Shown here piece after piece: positions 18,158 to 26,955 of a stretch of 64,000 bases of DNA (the first letter of the stretch is position 1; each line of letters begins with the position of its first letter). The notes beneath the pieces were generated by a model, which had not been told where the DNA came from, searched no databases, and saw only the letters and a list, made by a program, of their open reading frames with translations. Source of the DNA: Sphingobacteriales bacterium (lineage in GTDB: Bacteria > Bacteroidota > Bacteroidia > Sphingobacteriales > Sphingobacteriaceae); contig JANXOD010000035.1 of assembly GCA_025353765.1 (NCBI GenBank), positions 183,124-247,123 of the forward strand. The letters run 5' to 3'. A program made the translations under genes and the position numbers.

Positions 18158-18206
18158 GGTACTTATTTTTTGAGTAGATTTTTCCTTTTAAATAGCAAAT
18201 AGCGTA

Positions 18207-18629
18207 CTAGAAGTTTCTATGCTCTGTTACCCAATCCGTAATATAAGAGATAATGTCCTTTGTATTCGTACCAGGAGGGAATAACTGTCCAATTCCAGAT
18301 TCATTTAAGGTTTTCATATCACTATCGGGGATGATACCTCCACCTGTAATTAGTACATTATCTAGGCCTTTTTCTTTCATGATCTGGATGATCTTTGGGA
18401 AAACGGTCATGTGTGCACCGGATAATATGGAAACACCGATGGCATCCACATCTTCCTGTAAAGCAGTATTTACTACCATCTCCGGGGTTTGACGCAGGCC
18501 GGTATAAATCACTTCCATACCTGCATCCCGTAAGGAAGTAGCAATAATTTTTGCACCACGGTCATGGCCATCGAGCCCGACTTTGGCTACCAGTACACGT
18601 ATCGGACGGTTTAAAGATTTCGACATCAT
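18207..18629 (-). CDS. Stand-alone cobalamin-binding subunit of a methylmalonyl-CoA mutase-type enzyme
   Basis: 140 residues. The whole protein is a B12-binding domain: [11 protein letters not shown] carries the D-x-H-x-x-G motif whose His replaces the lower cobalamin ligand, followed by S-I-L-S-G-A-H and G-G-G-I-I-P. Such small subunits pair with a separate catalytic chain in acyl-CoA mutases (MCM, isobutyryl-CoA mutase). No large subunit is in this window. Two adjacent ATG codons (18629 and 18626) are possible starts. The upstream region holds inverted repeats and the 42-bp array. Confidence 0.88.
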   Translation of the reverse strand: MMSKSLNRPIRVLVAKVGLDGHDRGAKIIATSLRDAGMEVIYTGLRQTPEMVVNTALQEDVDAIGVSILSGAHMTVFPKIIQIMKEKGLDNVLITGGGIIPDSDMKTLNESGIGQLFPPGTNTKDIISYITDWVTEHRNF

Positions 18630-18652
18630 GCTATAAAAGTATAAAGAAAAAC

Positions 18653-18702
18653 GGACTCTGCGTAAATGGTGCAGAGTCCTCCCGAGAGACCCTGCCGGGA
18701 CT
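18653..18702. repeat. Cluster of short inverted repeats upstream of the B12-binding gene
   Basis: A perfect 9-bp inverted repeat GGACTCTGC (18653-18661) / GCAGAGTCC (18671-18679) is followed by nested complementary pieces TCCCG (18680) and CGGGA (ending 18700), and AGTCC (18675) with GGACT (ending 18702). These compete for pairing. It directly abuts the 42-bp tandem repeat array and may be part of the same intergenic repeat family; a leader structure for the leftward gene is an alternative. Confidence 0.6.
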
Positions 18703-18713
18703 AAATGTCATGC

Positions 18714-19049
18714 TGAGATTTTGTACAGTACTTCCTCACCCGAGAAATGGCATGCTAAGATTTTGTACAGTACTTCCTCACCTGAGAAACGGCATGCTGA
18801 GATTTTGCACAGTACTTCCTCACCTGAGAAATGTCATGCTAAGATTTCGTACAGTACTTCCCTACTTGAGAAATGGCATGGTAAAATTTCGCATAGTACT
18901 TCCTTAACTGAGAAATGGCATGGTAAAATTTCGCATAGTACTTCCTCACCTGAGAAATGGTATCATTAAAATTTATGGAGCACTTCGCAGGTTTGGAAAT
19001 GGTATCATCAAAATTTATGGAGCACTCATACATCCGTATAATGGCATCG
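18714..19049. repeat. Eight-copy degenerate 42-bp tandem repeat
   Basis: Eight consecutive units of exactly 42 bp start at 18714, 18756, 18798, 18840, 18882, 18924, 18966 and 19008. The units share an AGATTTTG-type start, a GTACAGTACTTCC core, and a CTGAGAAATGGCATG end. Copies 1-3 are most alike; copies 4-6 drift and copies 7-8 diverge strongly towards glnS, as expected of an array decaying from one side. Because 42 is divisible by three, repetitive reading frames stay open through it on both strands, but they look like artefacts. It fills most of the 472-bp gap between two divergent genes. Confidence 0.9.
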
Positions 19050-19070
19050 TACATACAACCTTAATTTTAC

Positions 19071-19078
19071 TATTTTTG
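19071..19078 (+). promoter_or_regulatory. Bacteroidota -7 box (TAnnTTTG) of glnS
   Basis: TATTTTTG, an exact match to the Bacteroidota sigma-ABfr -7 consensus, 23 nt before the glnS ATG, just beyond the tandem repeat array. A clear -33 TTG was not found at standard spacing. Confidence 0.5.
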
Positions 19079-19101
19079 TCCGTATCGCAATATATTGTAT
19101 T

Positions 19102-20772
19102 ATGAGTGAAGAGAGATCGTTAAATTTTTTAGAGGAAATTATTGAAGAAGATATCCGTAATGGTAAAAACGGCGGGCGTGTGCTCACACGTTTCCCGCCG
19201 GAGCCTAATGGATATCTGCATATCGGACATGCCAAATCTATTTGTTTAAATTTTGGACTGGCTCAAAAATATAATGGTAAAACCAATCTCCGTTTTGATG
19301 ATACCAACCCGGTTACCGAAGAAACCGAATATGTAGATAATATTAAAGCCGATATTAAATGGCTGGGTTTTAATTGGGATGAAGAGCTTTATTCGTCTGA
19401 TTATTTTGACCAACTTTTTGATTTTGCAATTGAACTGATCAAAAAAGGATTGGCCTATGTGGATGATAGTACGGCCGAAGAAATCGCGGCAGCAAAAGGA
19501 ACACCAACCGAGCCTGGCAAACCTACGCCTAATCGCAGTCGCAGTATTGAAAAAAATATTCAGCTTTTTGAAGAAATGAAAGCGGGTAAATATCCTGATG
19601 GAGCAAAAGTCCTTCGGGCTAAAGTTGACCTGGCTTCCCCAAATATGCATTTGCGTGATCCATTAATGTATCGCATAAAACATGCACACCATCATCGTAC
19701 AGGGAATAAGTGGTGTATTTACCCCATGTATGATTTTGCGCATGGCCAATCGGATTCCATTGAAAAGATAACACATTCTGTATGTACGCTGGAATTTATT
19801 CCACACCGTGATTTATATGAATGGTTTATTGAGCAACTGGGAATTTTCCCTTCCAAACAATATGAATTTGCACGCCTAAACATGACATATACCGTGATGA
19901 GCAAGCGCAAACTATTGCAATTGGTGAATGAGAAATATGTGAGCAGTTGGGATGATCCGCGAATGCCTACGATTAGTGCTTTTCGTCGCCGCGGATATAC
20001 GCCTGAATCCATTCGTAATTTTTGCGACCGTATTGGGATAGCCAAACGGGAGAATATGATTGATTATAGTTTGCTGGAATTTTGCATCCGCGAGGATCTG
20101 AATAAAACCGCATGGCGCAGAATGGCTGTTCTTGATCCTATAAAGATGGTGATTACGAATTACCCTAAAGGACAAACAGAGATGCTTCATGGAGAGAATA
20201 ATCCGGAAGTGGAAGGTGGTGATGGAGTACGTGATTTGCCTTTTAGCTCTGAACTGTGGATAGAACGTGAAGATTTTATGGAAGAGCCGCCAAAGAAATT
20301 TTTCCGCCTAGGAGTAGGGCTTATGGTGCGTTTAAAAAGTGCGTATATCGTAAAATGCGATGATTTTGTGAAAGATGAAAACGGAAGAGTTACTGAAATT
20401 CATTGTTCGTACATCCCCGAATCAAAAAGCGGTAACGACACTAGTGGAATTAATGTAAAAGGAACGATCCATTGGGTAAGTGCGCCTCATGCAAAAACTG
20501 CCGAAATTCGTTTATATGATCGCTTGTTCCGGGTTGAGGATCCATCTAACGAGGAGGGTGATTTTAAAGAATATATTAATCCGGATAGTTTGGAAGTGAT
20601 TAAAAACGTGTACATAGAACAGGATTTAAGTCGTGCTGTACCGGGCAAAGGCTATCAGTTTATCCGTAAAGGATACTTTACATTAGATACGGATTCAACA
20701 CCGGATCATTTGATTTTTAACCGGACCGTAACTTTAAAAGATGCCTGGGCGAAGGAAGTGAAGAAGGGTTGA
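19102..20772 (+). CDS. glnS: Glutaminyl-tRNA synthetase
   Basis: 556 residues, normal length. Class I signatures: P-P-E-P-N-G-Y-L-H-I-G-H-A-K-S near residue 32 (HIGH) and V-M-S-K-R-K-L near residue 263 (KMSKS). The G-F-N-W-D and W-D-D-P-R-M-P-T motifs and the C-terminal anticodon-binding beta barrels place it as GlnRS rather than GluRS. It charges tRNA-Gln directly with glutamine in the cytoplasm. Single gene, convergent with clpS. Confidence 0.95.
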   Translation: MSEERSLNFLEEIIEEDIRNGKNGGRVLTRFPPEPNGYLHIGHAKSICLNFGLAQKYNGKTNLRFDDTNPVTEETEYVDNIKADIKWLGFNWDEELYSSDYFDQLFDFAIELIKKGLAYVDDSTAEEIAAAKGTPTEPGKPTPNRSRSIEKNIQLFEEMKAGKYPDGAKVLRAKVDLASPNMHLRDPLMYRIKHAHHHRTGNKWCIYPMYDFAHGQSDSIEKITHSVCTLEFIPHRDLYEWFIEQLGIFPSKQYEFARLNMTYTVMSKRKLLQLVNEKYVSSWDDPRMPTISAFRRRGYTPESIRNFCDRIGIAKRENMIDYSLLEFCIREDLNKTAWRRMAVLDPIKMVITNYPKGQTEMLHGENNPEVEGGDGVRDLPFSSELWIEREDFMEEPPKKFFRLGVGLMVRLKSAYIVKCDDFVKDENGRVTEIHCSYIPESKSGNDTSGINVKGTIHWVSAPHAKTAEIRLYDRLFRVEDPSNEEGDFKEYINPDSLEVIKNVYIEQDLSRAVPGKGYQFIRKGYFTLDTDSTPDHLIFNRTVTLKDAWAKEVKKG

Positions 20773-20782
20773 GAAGATCTTT

Positions 20783-21064
20783 TTATTCAATAGAAACAGT
20801 TAATCCTTCCTGCTGAAGGATTTTCCGGTAAACTTCAATCTCGGTAAAGGAACCTTCCAGAATAATACATTTGCCATCGTTATGGACGGTCCAGGCAATG
20901 CGTTCTGCCTGTTTTTCTGTATAATCAAGGTATTTTATAAGGCAATAGATGACGTGTTCAAAGGAGTTTGTATCATCGTTCCAAAGAATAAGGCGATGGC
21001 TGGTTTTTAATGCAGATAGTATCTCGTCCAGTGTTAAAGTCTCCTCTTGTGTCTGCGTTCCCAT
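20783..21064 (-). CDS. clpS: ATP-dependent Clp protease adaptor ClpS
   Basis: 93 residues. L-I-L-W-N-D-D-T-N-S-F-E-H-V-I is the ClpS N-degron pocket segment, followed by the A-E-R-I-A-W-T-V-H-N-D-G-K-C region and a final E-V-Y-R-K-I-L-Q-Q-E-G-L-T. It delivers N-end-rule substrates to ClpAP. No clpA in the window. Stops 10 nt after the convergent glnS stop. Confidence 0.93.
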   Translation of the reverse strand: MGTQTQEETLTLDEILSALKTSHRLILWNDDTNSFEHVIYCLIKYLDYTEKQAERIAWTVHNDGKCIILEGSFTEIEVYRKILQQEGLTVSIE

Positions 21065-21080
21065 TAGGCAAAAGTAGCAA

Positions 21081-21467
21081 TTATTGGCCTATTATGGCAG
21101 TTACCTCAATTTCAATTAATAGTTCCGGATCAATTAACCTGCTAACTTCAACCATCGTAGTTACCGGTTTAATGTTTAGAAAAAATTCCTGATGCGCTTT
21201 TCCTGCTTCCTGCCATTTACTAATATCCGTTATAAACATTCTTGTTCTAACTACATCTTTTAGAGATCCGCCGGCTTGTTGTAATACTTTTTCGATTTTT
21301 TGAAAAATAAAATGGGTTTGGGTATACACATCACCTTTGCCAATAAGTCGATCATCATCCATAGCCGTTGTACCGGCGACTTCTATAACATTCCCACTTC
21401 TAACCGCTCTGGAATAGCCTACCACATCTTCCCAAGGGCTTCCTGATGATATGTTTATTCGTTTCAC
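21081..21467 (-). CDS. RidA/YjgF family deaminase
   Basis: 128 residues. Starts with GTG at 21467; there is no in-frame ATG near and the N terminus M-K-R-I-N-I-S-S-G-S-P-W-E fits the family. The conserved A-L-L/F-x-R region appears as V-V-R-T-R-M-F-I-T-D-I and the end as P-E-L-L-I-E-I-E-V-T-A-I. RidA proteins hydrolyse reactive enamine/imine intermediates; this subgroup's Arg is retained. It lies 4 nt after the SDR gene on the same strand, so it is probably cotranscribed with the acyl-CoA enzymes upstream. Confidence 0.87.
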   Translation of the reverse strand: MKRINISSGSPWEDVVGYSRAVRSGNVIEVAGTTAMDDDRLIGKGDVYTQTHFIFQKIEKVLQQAGGSLKDVVRTRMFITDISKWQEAGKAHQEFFLNIKPVTTMVEVSRLIDPELLIEIEVTAIIGQ

Positions 21468-21471
21468 GGAT

Positions 21472-22341
21472 TTATTTAGTTGAACGGATCATTTGTTCAA
21501 GTTTATCCCACATATCTGGAGTGATAGCTTCTAAACCATTAAATTGTCCTGCGCCTTGCAGCCATTCTCCTCCATCAATAGTGATTACTTCACCATTAAT
21601 ATAACTTGAAAAGTCAGACATCATAAAAGCAGCAAGGTTGGCTAATTCCTGGTGTTCTCCAACACGTTTAAGAGGAACACGGTTTTTAAAATCAAATTTT
21701 TTTGCCATTTCTCCAGGAAGAAGCCTGTCCCATGCACCTTTTGTGGGAAATGGTCCGGGAGCAATAGCATTGGTACGGATTTGATATTTACCCCATTCTG
21801 CAGCCAAAGAACGTGTCATGGCTAATACACCCCCTTTTGCACAGGCGCTCGGAACCACGTAGCCGGAGCCTGTAAATGCATACGTGGTTACAATATTTAA
21901 AATGGTACCGGCCTGTTTTTCTTTGATCCAGTGTTTGCCAAAAGCTAAAGTGCAGTTTGCCGTTCCTTTTAATACAATGTCTATAATAGTCGAAAATGCA
22001 TTAGCTGATAGGCGCTCTGTTGGCGATATGAAATTTCCCGCTGCATTATTAAGTAAACCATGTACTTCTCCAAAACTCTTTAAGGCTTCTTTGAGAACAT
22101 TTTCAACCTCATCATTATTACGAACATCACAGGAAACGGCTAACACTTTACCGCCAGTTTCCTGCTCCATTTCTGCCGCAGTTTTTTGCAATACGTCCAA
22201 CTTACGACTGGTTATTACCACGTTTGCCCCTAATTTTAAGAAATAAGTGCTCATGGCTTTTCCTAATCCAGTTCCGCCACCAGTAACTACAATGGTTTTT
22301 TCTTTAAGGGCATCATCACGCAACATGGGCTGGTTGTACAT
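21472..22341 (-). CDS. SDR-family 2,4-dienoyl-CoA reductase-like oxidoreductase
   Basis: 289 residues from the ATG at 22341, chosen because it overlaps the stop of the upstream isomerase gene as ATGA; the frame extends 23 codons further but inside that gene. NAD(P)-binding V-T-G-G-G-T-G-L-G-K, N-N-A-A-G-N-F, and P-S-A-C-A-K-G-G in place of the usual Y-x-x-x-K, which is the pattern of mitochondrial/peroxisomal-type dienoyl-CoA reductases. It would reduce 2,4-dienoyl-CoA during unsaturated fatty-acid oxidation, which fits its coupling to an enoyl-CoA isomerase. Confidence 0.85.
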   Translation of the reverse strand: MYNQPMLRDDALKEKTIVVTGGGTGLGKAMSTYFLKLGANVVITSRKLDVLQKTAAEMEQETGGKVLAVSCDVRNNDEVENVLKEALKSFGEVHGLLNNAAGNFISPTERLSANAFSTIIDIVLKGTANCTLAFGKHWIKEKQAGTILNIVTTYAFTGSGYVVPSACAKGGVLAMTRSLAAEWGKYQIRTNAIAPGPFPTKGAWDRLLPGEMAKKFDFKNRVPLKRVGEHQELANLAAFMMSDFSSYINGEVITIDGGEWLQGAGQFNGLEAITPDMWDKLEQMIRSTK

Positions 22342-23108
22342 CAGGCTGATTTTTTTTGAAGATTCTGAATAATAGTATGTAGGATTGACCGGGTACTTGG
22401 CGACCACCATTGCTTTAGCATAATCTCTAAAGTTTCAGACTGATCTACACTCACTTTATTGAGTAGTTCCTTTCGTAAATTCATTTTACTTTGCTGCCAG
22501 GTGGTCCAGTCCAATTGTATGTATTTTTGAATTCTTCGCTCTGCGGCGGATAAAATACTATCCGGATTAACAATTTCATCTATTAAACCTGCCTGTAAAG
22601 CTTCTTCTGTTTTCATCAGTTTACCCTCGAGTAAATATTGATAAGCACGTGCATTGCCCAACCAAAAAGCATATAAATTAAAAACGCTATCAGGAACTAT
22701 AATCCCAACCGGAACCTCGTTTAAGCCAATTATGAATTTTCCTTCTGCCATAATGCGGTAATCACAACAAATGGCAAGAACGCATCCTCCAGCCGGGCTA
22801 TGTCCGCTAATTGCAGCTACCATTGGTTTTTTGAAAGATGCAAATGCGGTAACCATATTTAAAAAATTCTTCCAGAATTCTTTAATCTTTACCTCATCAT
22901 AATCATATAGTTCTATCAAGTCTAATCCAGCAGAAAAAAAGCCTTCTTTTCCTGTTAAAATGACTCCGCCTATACTGTCATCGTTTTCTATGTTGCGTAT
23001 CATTTGATGCAACTCTGCAACCATTTCGGCATTGATCGCATTGGACTTTCCACGATCCAAACCAAGGATAGCAATTTTGTCTTTAATGGTAACTCTTAGG
23101 GTATTCAT
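22341..23108 (-). CDS. Enoyl-CoA isomerase-type crotonase
   Basis: 255 residues. S-A-G-L-D-L-I-E-L-Y and G-H-S-P-A-G-G-C-V-L-A-I-C-C-D form the oxyanion hole; the first hydratase Glu is missing (G-G-C-V-L) while L-N-E-V-P-V-G-I keeps the second, the pattern of delta3-delta2-enoyl-CoA isomerases. Coupled by ATGA to the dienoyl-CoA reductase-like gene, giving a two-step auxiliary module for unsaturated fatty-acid beta-oxidation. Preceded by dcd 15 nt upstream on the same strand. Confidence 0.85.
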   Translation of the reverse strand: MNTLRVTIKDKIAILGLDRGKSNAINAEMVAELHQMIRNIENDDSIGGVILTGKEGFFSAGLDLIELYDYDEVKIKEFWKNFLNMVTAFASFKKPMVAAISGHSPAGGCVLAICCDYRIMAEGKFIIGLNEVPVGIIVPDSVFNLYAFWLGNARAYQYLLEGKLMKTEEALQAGLIDEIVNPDSILSAAERRIQKYIQLDWTTWQQSKMNLRKELLNKVSVDQSETLEIMLKQWWSPSTRSILHTIIQNLQKKSA

Positions 23109-23123
23109 CTAAACATCTAATAT

Positions 23124-23660
23124 TTAAAATGTATTTTTCCACATCATACTTTCTACCGGTTTAGTTGTTTTATTATTATACTTCGCATTACTTTTTGTGT
23201 TATACATGGTTTCAATTTCGCCATCTACAACAAAATAAATTAACTGGCCAATAGGCATTCCGGCATAAATGCGTACTGGTTGTGCACATGATATTTCCAG
23301 CGTCCAGGTATTGCAGAAACCCACATCACCTTTACCGGCTGTGGCATGAATATCTATACCTAGGCGTCCTGTGCTTGATTTGCCTTCTAAAAAAGGAACA
23401 TGTGCATGTGTTTCGGTATATTCTAATGTTACACCCAAGTACAAGGTATTGGGCTGCAAAACAAAACCGCTTTTGGGTATTTCAAAATGATCTATTTCAT
23501 TATGAACTTTTGCATCCAATACCCTGTTTTTATAGGTTGCCAGGTATTTGCCTAGATGCACATCGTATGAATTGGTGCCTAAGCATTCCTGATTGAAAGG
23601 CTCAATAATGATAGTTCCCTTATCAATTTCTGCCATAATAAGTTTATCAGAAAGAATCAT
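23124..23660 (-). CDS. dcd: dCTP deaminase
   Basis: 178 residues, the family length, starting M-I-L-S-D as expected; an inner Met at residue 9 would remove this. Nucleotide-binding and catalytic segments: F-L-E-G-K-S-S-T-G-R-L-G (with the catalytic Glu region H-A-T-A-G further on) and the end P-I-G-Q-L-I-Y-F. It converts dCTP to dUTP for thymidylate synthesis. Divergent from the PPTase gene. Confidence 0.94.
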   Translation of the reverse strand: MILSDKLIMAEIDKGTIIIEPFNQECLGTNSYDVHLGKYLATYKNRVLDAKVHNEIDHFEIPKSGFVLQPNTLYLGVTLEYTETHAHVPFLEGKSSTGRLGIDIHATAGKGDVGFCNTWTLEISCAQPVRIYAGMPIGQLIYFVVDGEIETMYNTKSNAKYNNKTTKPVESMMWKNTF

Positions 23661-23730
23661 AATACATGTAAGATTTGCCCTAAATTATGATTAATTTGAG
23701 ATACTTTTACACGTATTGGTATATTAAAAA

Positions 23731-24378
23731 ATGGCCCTTGCTTATCGCAAAGAAATAGATCAGCATACATCGTATGCTATCTGGAAAATTGAAGAAACAG
23801 CTGAAGAACTTGTAGCTCAACTACAGTTAAAAGAGCATGAAAAATCATACCTGCAAACATTAAATAAAAGCAAACGAAATTTACATTGGCTAAGTACTCG
23901 TGTTTTGCTTCGAAATATGATGGATACCGAGCAGTACATAGATTGCCGGGTGGATGAACATGGAAAGCCATATTTAATCAATTTCCCTCATCATATATCC
24001 TTAAGTCATTCGTATGATTATGCAGCTGTAATGGTGAGTAAAAACCAATCTGTAGGAATAGATATTGAATTCATCAAAGATAAAATTGAGCGTGTTGCAC
24101 ACAAGTTTATGAGTATAGATGAACTTGCATTTATTGATCCGGATCATAAAATAGAACACCTTTATGTATGCTGGTGCGCTAAGGAGGCTATTTATAAATT
24201 GCATGGTAAAAGCAACGTTTCTTTTTTGGCAAATATTAAATTAAGTCCATTTCTTTATCAGCCAGACGGCAACCTGGAAGTTCGTCTTGAAGTAGAGAAT
24301 TTTCTGGACAATTATATAGTTCACTATCATACATTTGATGGTTATATGGTAGGCTATGCGACGGATAATGAATCATGA
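23731..24378 (+). CDS. 4'-phosphopantetheinyl transferase superfamily protein
   Basis: 215 residues, Sfp-like size. The two hallmark motifs are V-G-I-D-I-E-F-I near residue 108 and W-C-A-K-E-A-I-Y-K-L near residue 149, giving the Mg2+-binding Asp/Glu set. It transfers phosphopantetheine from CoA to a carrier protein; the target is not evident locally. Overlaps lipB by ATGA, a suggestive pairing of two post-translational cofactor-transfer enzymes. Confidence 0.88.
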   Translation: MALAYRKEIDQHTSYAIWKIEETAEELVAQLQLKEHEKSYLQTLNKSKRNLHWLSTRVLLRNMMDTEQYIDCRVDEHGKPYLINFPHHISLSHSYDYAAVMVSKNQSVGIDIEFIKDKIERVAHKFMSIDELAFIDPDHKIEHLYVCWCAKEAIYKLHGKSNVSFLANIKLSPFLYQPDGNLEVRLEVENFLDNYIVHYHTFDGYMVGYATDNES

Positions 24379-25076
24379 AGAATAAAAAAGTATCCTTTCA
24401 GGATTGGGGTTTGTTAGATTATCAGTTAGCCTGGGATAAACAGGATGCTGTTTTTTCTGCTATCGTCAATTCAAAAACTCAAAACCGCATTAATAATACT
24501 GAAATCCCGACAGAGAATTACTTAATTTTTGTGGAACACCCACATGTATATACTCTGGGAAAAAGTGGTAAGCCTGATCATTTATTGCTTAATGAAGATG
24601 AATTAGAAGAAAAAGAAGCCAGCTATTATAAGATCAATCGCGGAGGTGATATTACGTATCATGGTCCCGGACAATTAGTAGGTTATCCCATTCTTGACCT
24701 GAATAATTTCTTTACAGATATTCATTTATACTTACGTACATTGGAAGAAGCTGTTATTTTAACGCTTTCAGATTATGGCATTCAAGCTGGAAGATATCCC
24801 GGATTCACCGGAGTATGGCTGGATGCAGATAATGTAAAAGCCCGAAAAATATGTGCTTTGGGAGTTCGGTGTTCCCGATGGGTTACTATGCATGGTTTTG
24901 CTTTAAATGTAAATCCGGATCTTACTTATTTTAAAAATATTATTCCCTGTGGTATTGATGATAAACAGGTGACCTCAATGGAGCAGGAATTAGGTAGAAA
25001 AATAGAGATGGATGAGGTTAAGCAAATCCTTCGCAATCATATTTCCGTATTGTTTAATATGGAACTCGTAATATGA
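24375..25076 (+). CDS. lipB: Octanoyl-[acyl-carrier-protein]:protein N-octanoyltransferase
   Basis: 233 residues. Motifs H-P-H-V-Y-T-L-G-K-S-G, I-N-R-G-G-D-I-T-Y-H-G-P-G-Q-L and K-I-C-A-L-G-V-R-C-S-R-W (catalytic Lys), with the catalytic Cys in I-I-P-C-G-I near residue 194. It moves octanoyl groups to lipoyl domains. lipA is not in the window. Coupled by ATGA on both sides (PPTase upstream, SGNH gene downstream). Confidence 0.94.
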   Translation: MKNKKVSFQDWGLLDYQLAWDKQDAVFSAIVNSKTQNRINNTEIPTENYLIFVEHPHVYTLGKSGKPDHLLLNEDELEEKEASYYKINRGGDITYHGPGQLVGYPILDLNNFFTDIHLYLRTLEEAVILTLSDYGIQAGRYPGFTGVWLDADNVKARKICALGVRCSRWVTMHGFALNVNPDLTYFKNIIPCGIDDKQVTSMEQELGRKIEMDEVKQILRNHISVLFNMELVI

Positions 25077-25762
25077 AAGCTATAGTTTTTTTCTCTATTA
25101 TTTTGTCAATTTCAGCATGTCAAAAACAGATAACAACAAACAACACATTGAAAAGTATGGATAAAACATATTTAGCACTTGGCGATTCTTATACGATAGG
25201 AGAGTCTGTTGCACAGGCAGAGTCATTCCCATATCAGTTAGTAAATACATTAAAAGACCAAGGCATCAAAATAACAGATCCAAAAATTATTGCGGTTACC
25301 GGTTGGACAACAGATGACTTAATTGGAGCAATAAAGAAAGAAAACCTGCAAAGCAAATATGATATTGTGACACTTTTAATTGGTGTGAATAATCAGTATA
25401 GAGGTTATTCTCAAGAGATCTACAGGAAAGAGTTTGCGGAATTACTAAATACAGCCTTAAATTATACCGATGGAAAGAAGGATAGAGTTTTTGTTATTTC
25501 TATCCCTGATTGGGGCGTAACTCCTTTTGCTAAAAATAGCGGGCGTGATTTAATAAAGATCAGTAAAGAGATCGACAAATTCAATGCTATAAATAAGGAT
25601 GAAACCCTTAAAGCAGGCATTGCTTATATTGATATTACACCCGGTTCAAGAAATGCTGCAACAGATATTTCTCTTTTAGCTCCAGATGAATTACATCCTT
25701 CAGGTAAAATGTATAAGGAATGGGCAGATGAACTACTGCCAGAATTACAGAAAATTAAATAA
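25073..25762 (+). CDS. SGNH/GDSL-family hydrolase lipoprotein
   Basis: 229 residues. Short signal with lipobox S-I-S-A-C (Cys16). Block I A-L-G-D-S-Y-T-I-G-E-S holds the nucleophile Ser, G-V-N-N-Q-Y block III, and D-E-L-H-P-S-G the Asp/His pair, so the esterase triad is complete. Probably a periplasmic esterase or acetyl-hydrolase. Its ATG overlaps the lipB stop. Confidence 0.87.
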   Translation: MKAIVFFSIILSISACQKQITTNNTLKSMDKTYLALGDSYTIGESVAQAESFPYQLVNTLKDQGIKITDPKIIAVTGWTTDDLIGAIKKENLQSKYDIVTLLIGVNNQYRGYSQEIYRKEFAELLNTALNYTDGKKDRVFVISIPDWGVTPFAKNSGRDLIKISKEIDKFNAINKDETLKAGIAYIDITPGSRNAATDISLLAPDELHPSGKMYKEWADELLPELQKIK

Positions 25763-25831
25763 GTCAAAAGCATTATAATTTATTAAATAAATTTTATAGT
25801 TTAGCTTAAAGAAAACCTAAATTTTATTTTT

Positions 25832-26128
25832 ATGGAACAACAGCCTATTAACCAAATGCCTACACTAAGACCTAAAAACTGGCTTGTAGAATCAATTCTT
25901 ATAACCCTTTTCTGTTGTTTGCCTCTCGGTATTGTAGGCATTGTGAATGCTGCTCAAGTAAATAGCAAGTATGATTCAGGAGATTATGTTGGGGCAGAAA
26001 GTGCTTCAAGGGAAGCTGGTAAGTGGGTTAAATATGGCTTTTTTGGAGGCTTAGTTGTAATTGTATTATATGTTCTTCTTGTAGTTGTATTAGGCGTGGG
26101 TGCAGCATCTATGAAATCCTTTCGATAA
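25832..26128 (+). CDS. CD225/dispanin family small membrane protein
   Basis: 98 residues. Pattern P-K-N-W-L-V-E-S-I-L-I-T-L-F-C-C-L-P-L-G-I-V-G-I-V-N-A-A-Q-V is the intramembrane dispanin/CD225 helix, followed by S-K-Y-D-S-G-D-Y-V-G-A-E-S-A-S and a C-terminal transmembrane helix (residues ~68-92). The start of the DUF2752 gene follows 3 nt after its stop, a common pairing. Function in bacteria is unknown. Confidence 0.88.
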   Translation: MEQQPINQMPTLRPKNWLVESILITLFCCLPLGIVGIVNAAQVNSKYDSGDYVGAESASREAGKWVKYGFFGGLVVIVLYVLLVVVLGVGAASMKSFR

Positions 26129-26131
26129 TTT

Positions 26132-26530
26132 TTGAAAAAACTGTACATTTTTTTTGGAATAATTACGTCAATAGCATTTTTACTATGTTATTACTTATTT
26201 AATCCGGCAGTGTACAGCTTTTTTCCTCAATGTCCATTTCATAAACTTACAGGCTTAGATTGCCCGGGCTGTGGCTCTCAACGAGCCATTCATTGCCTGC
26301 TGAATGGTAATTTAATTAAAGCAATGGATTACAATTTAATGCTTGTAATTAGCTTACCTTTTTTATTTATAAATTCAGTTTATACACTCTGTTCATTTTT
26401 TAAACATAAAAAAATTAGATGGAGGATCATTGATCATCCATTAACTCCTAAAATTATATTGCTTTTAGTAATTTGTTTTTGGATACTACGTAACATTCCA
26501 ATTTATCCTCTTACCTACCTGGCTGCCTAA
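26132..26530 (+). CDS. DUF2752 membrane protein
   Basis: 132 residues from a TTG codon 3 nt after the CD225 stop; there is no ATG before the conserved motif. Three transmembrane segments. The family core C-P-F-H-K-L-T-G-L-D-C-P-G-C-G-S-Q-R-A near residues 34-52 contains the conserved Cys set, followed by L-L-N-G-N-L-I-K-A. Coupled to the dispanin gene. Function unknown. Confidence 0.83.
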   Translation: MKKLYIFFGIITSIAFLLCYYLFNPAVYSFFPQCPFHKLTGLDCPGCGSQRAIHCLLNGNLIKAMDYNLMLVISLPFLFINSVYTLCSFFKHKKIRWRIIDHPLTPKIILLLVICFWILRNIPIYPLTYLAA

Positions 26531-26781
26531 TTAGTTTGTAATTACGGTAATTATAATCTATCAATACCAGCAACCGACATTTTGAACTCAACTCTAGTAA
26601 AATTTAGACATTCAGAATCTAATACTCGGAAAATTAAAATTTAGAAAGGGATTCTTCTGTAAAATGCAATAAAAGTAGCGCAGCACTTCACAATTCTACT
26701 AAGATAAATTATAATTTTTATTAATATTATATTATTTAATAATATAATTTTTGTCTAAATTTATCTTATAATATAGAATTT

Positions 26782-26955
26782 ATGATTTGGGTATTTATTT
26801 TTCTTGTGTTAAAAAGATATAAGAAACAAAATCTTAAATTCTGTACAATGGCCTTTTCAAAGTATAGAGGAGCATATAAGTATATTATACTTTTAGTATT
26901 ACTCGCAATTTTAATATCATTTTTTAAAACAATAGGTAAATGGTTAGCATTTTAA
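26782..26955 (+). CDS. Candidate small membrane protein overlapping the CPBP gene start
   Basis: 57 codons from ATG 26782 to TAA 26955; a second in-frame ATG at 26848 gives a 35-residue version starting M-A-F-S-K-Y-R-G. The C-terminal half is a single hydrophobic helix (Y-I-I-L-L-V-L-L-A-I-L-I-S-F-F) followed by K-T-I-G-K-W. Its last 16 nt overlap the ATG (26940) of the CPBP gene in another frame, which would allow termination-reinitiation coupling. No family recognised. It is short and AT-rich, so chance remains possible; the long hydrophobic helix and tight overlap argue for it. Confidence 0.42.
   Translation: MIWVFIFLVLKRYKKQNLKFCTMAFSKYRGAYKYIILLVLLAILISFFKTIGKWLAF

Noticed and set aside
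18551..18969. Repetitive reading frames through the 42-bp array (R-N-G-M-L-R-F-C-T-V-L-P type repeats)
   Set aside because: The period is a multiple of three, so frames stay open by construction; different frames on both strands give similar repeats, and the best-preserved part overlaps the start of the B12-binding gene.
18714..19049. Tandem array as a CRISPR
   Set aside because: Units are contiguous with no unique spacers, and no cas gene is nearby.
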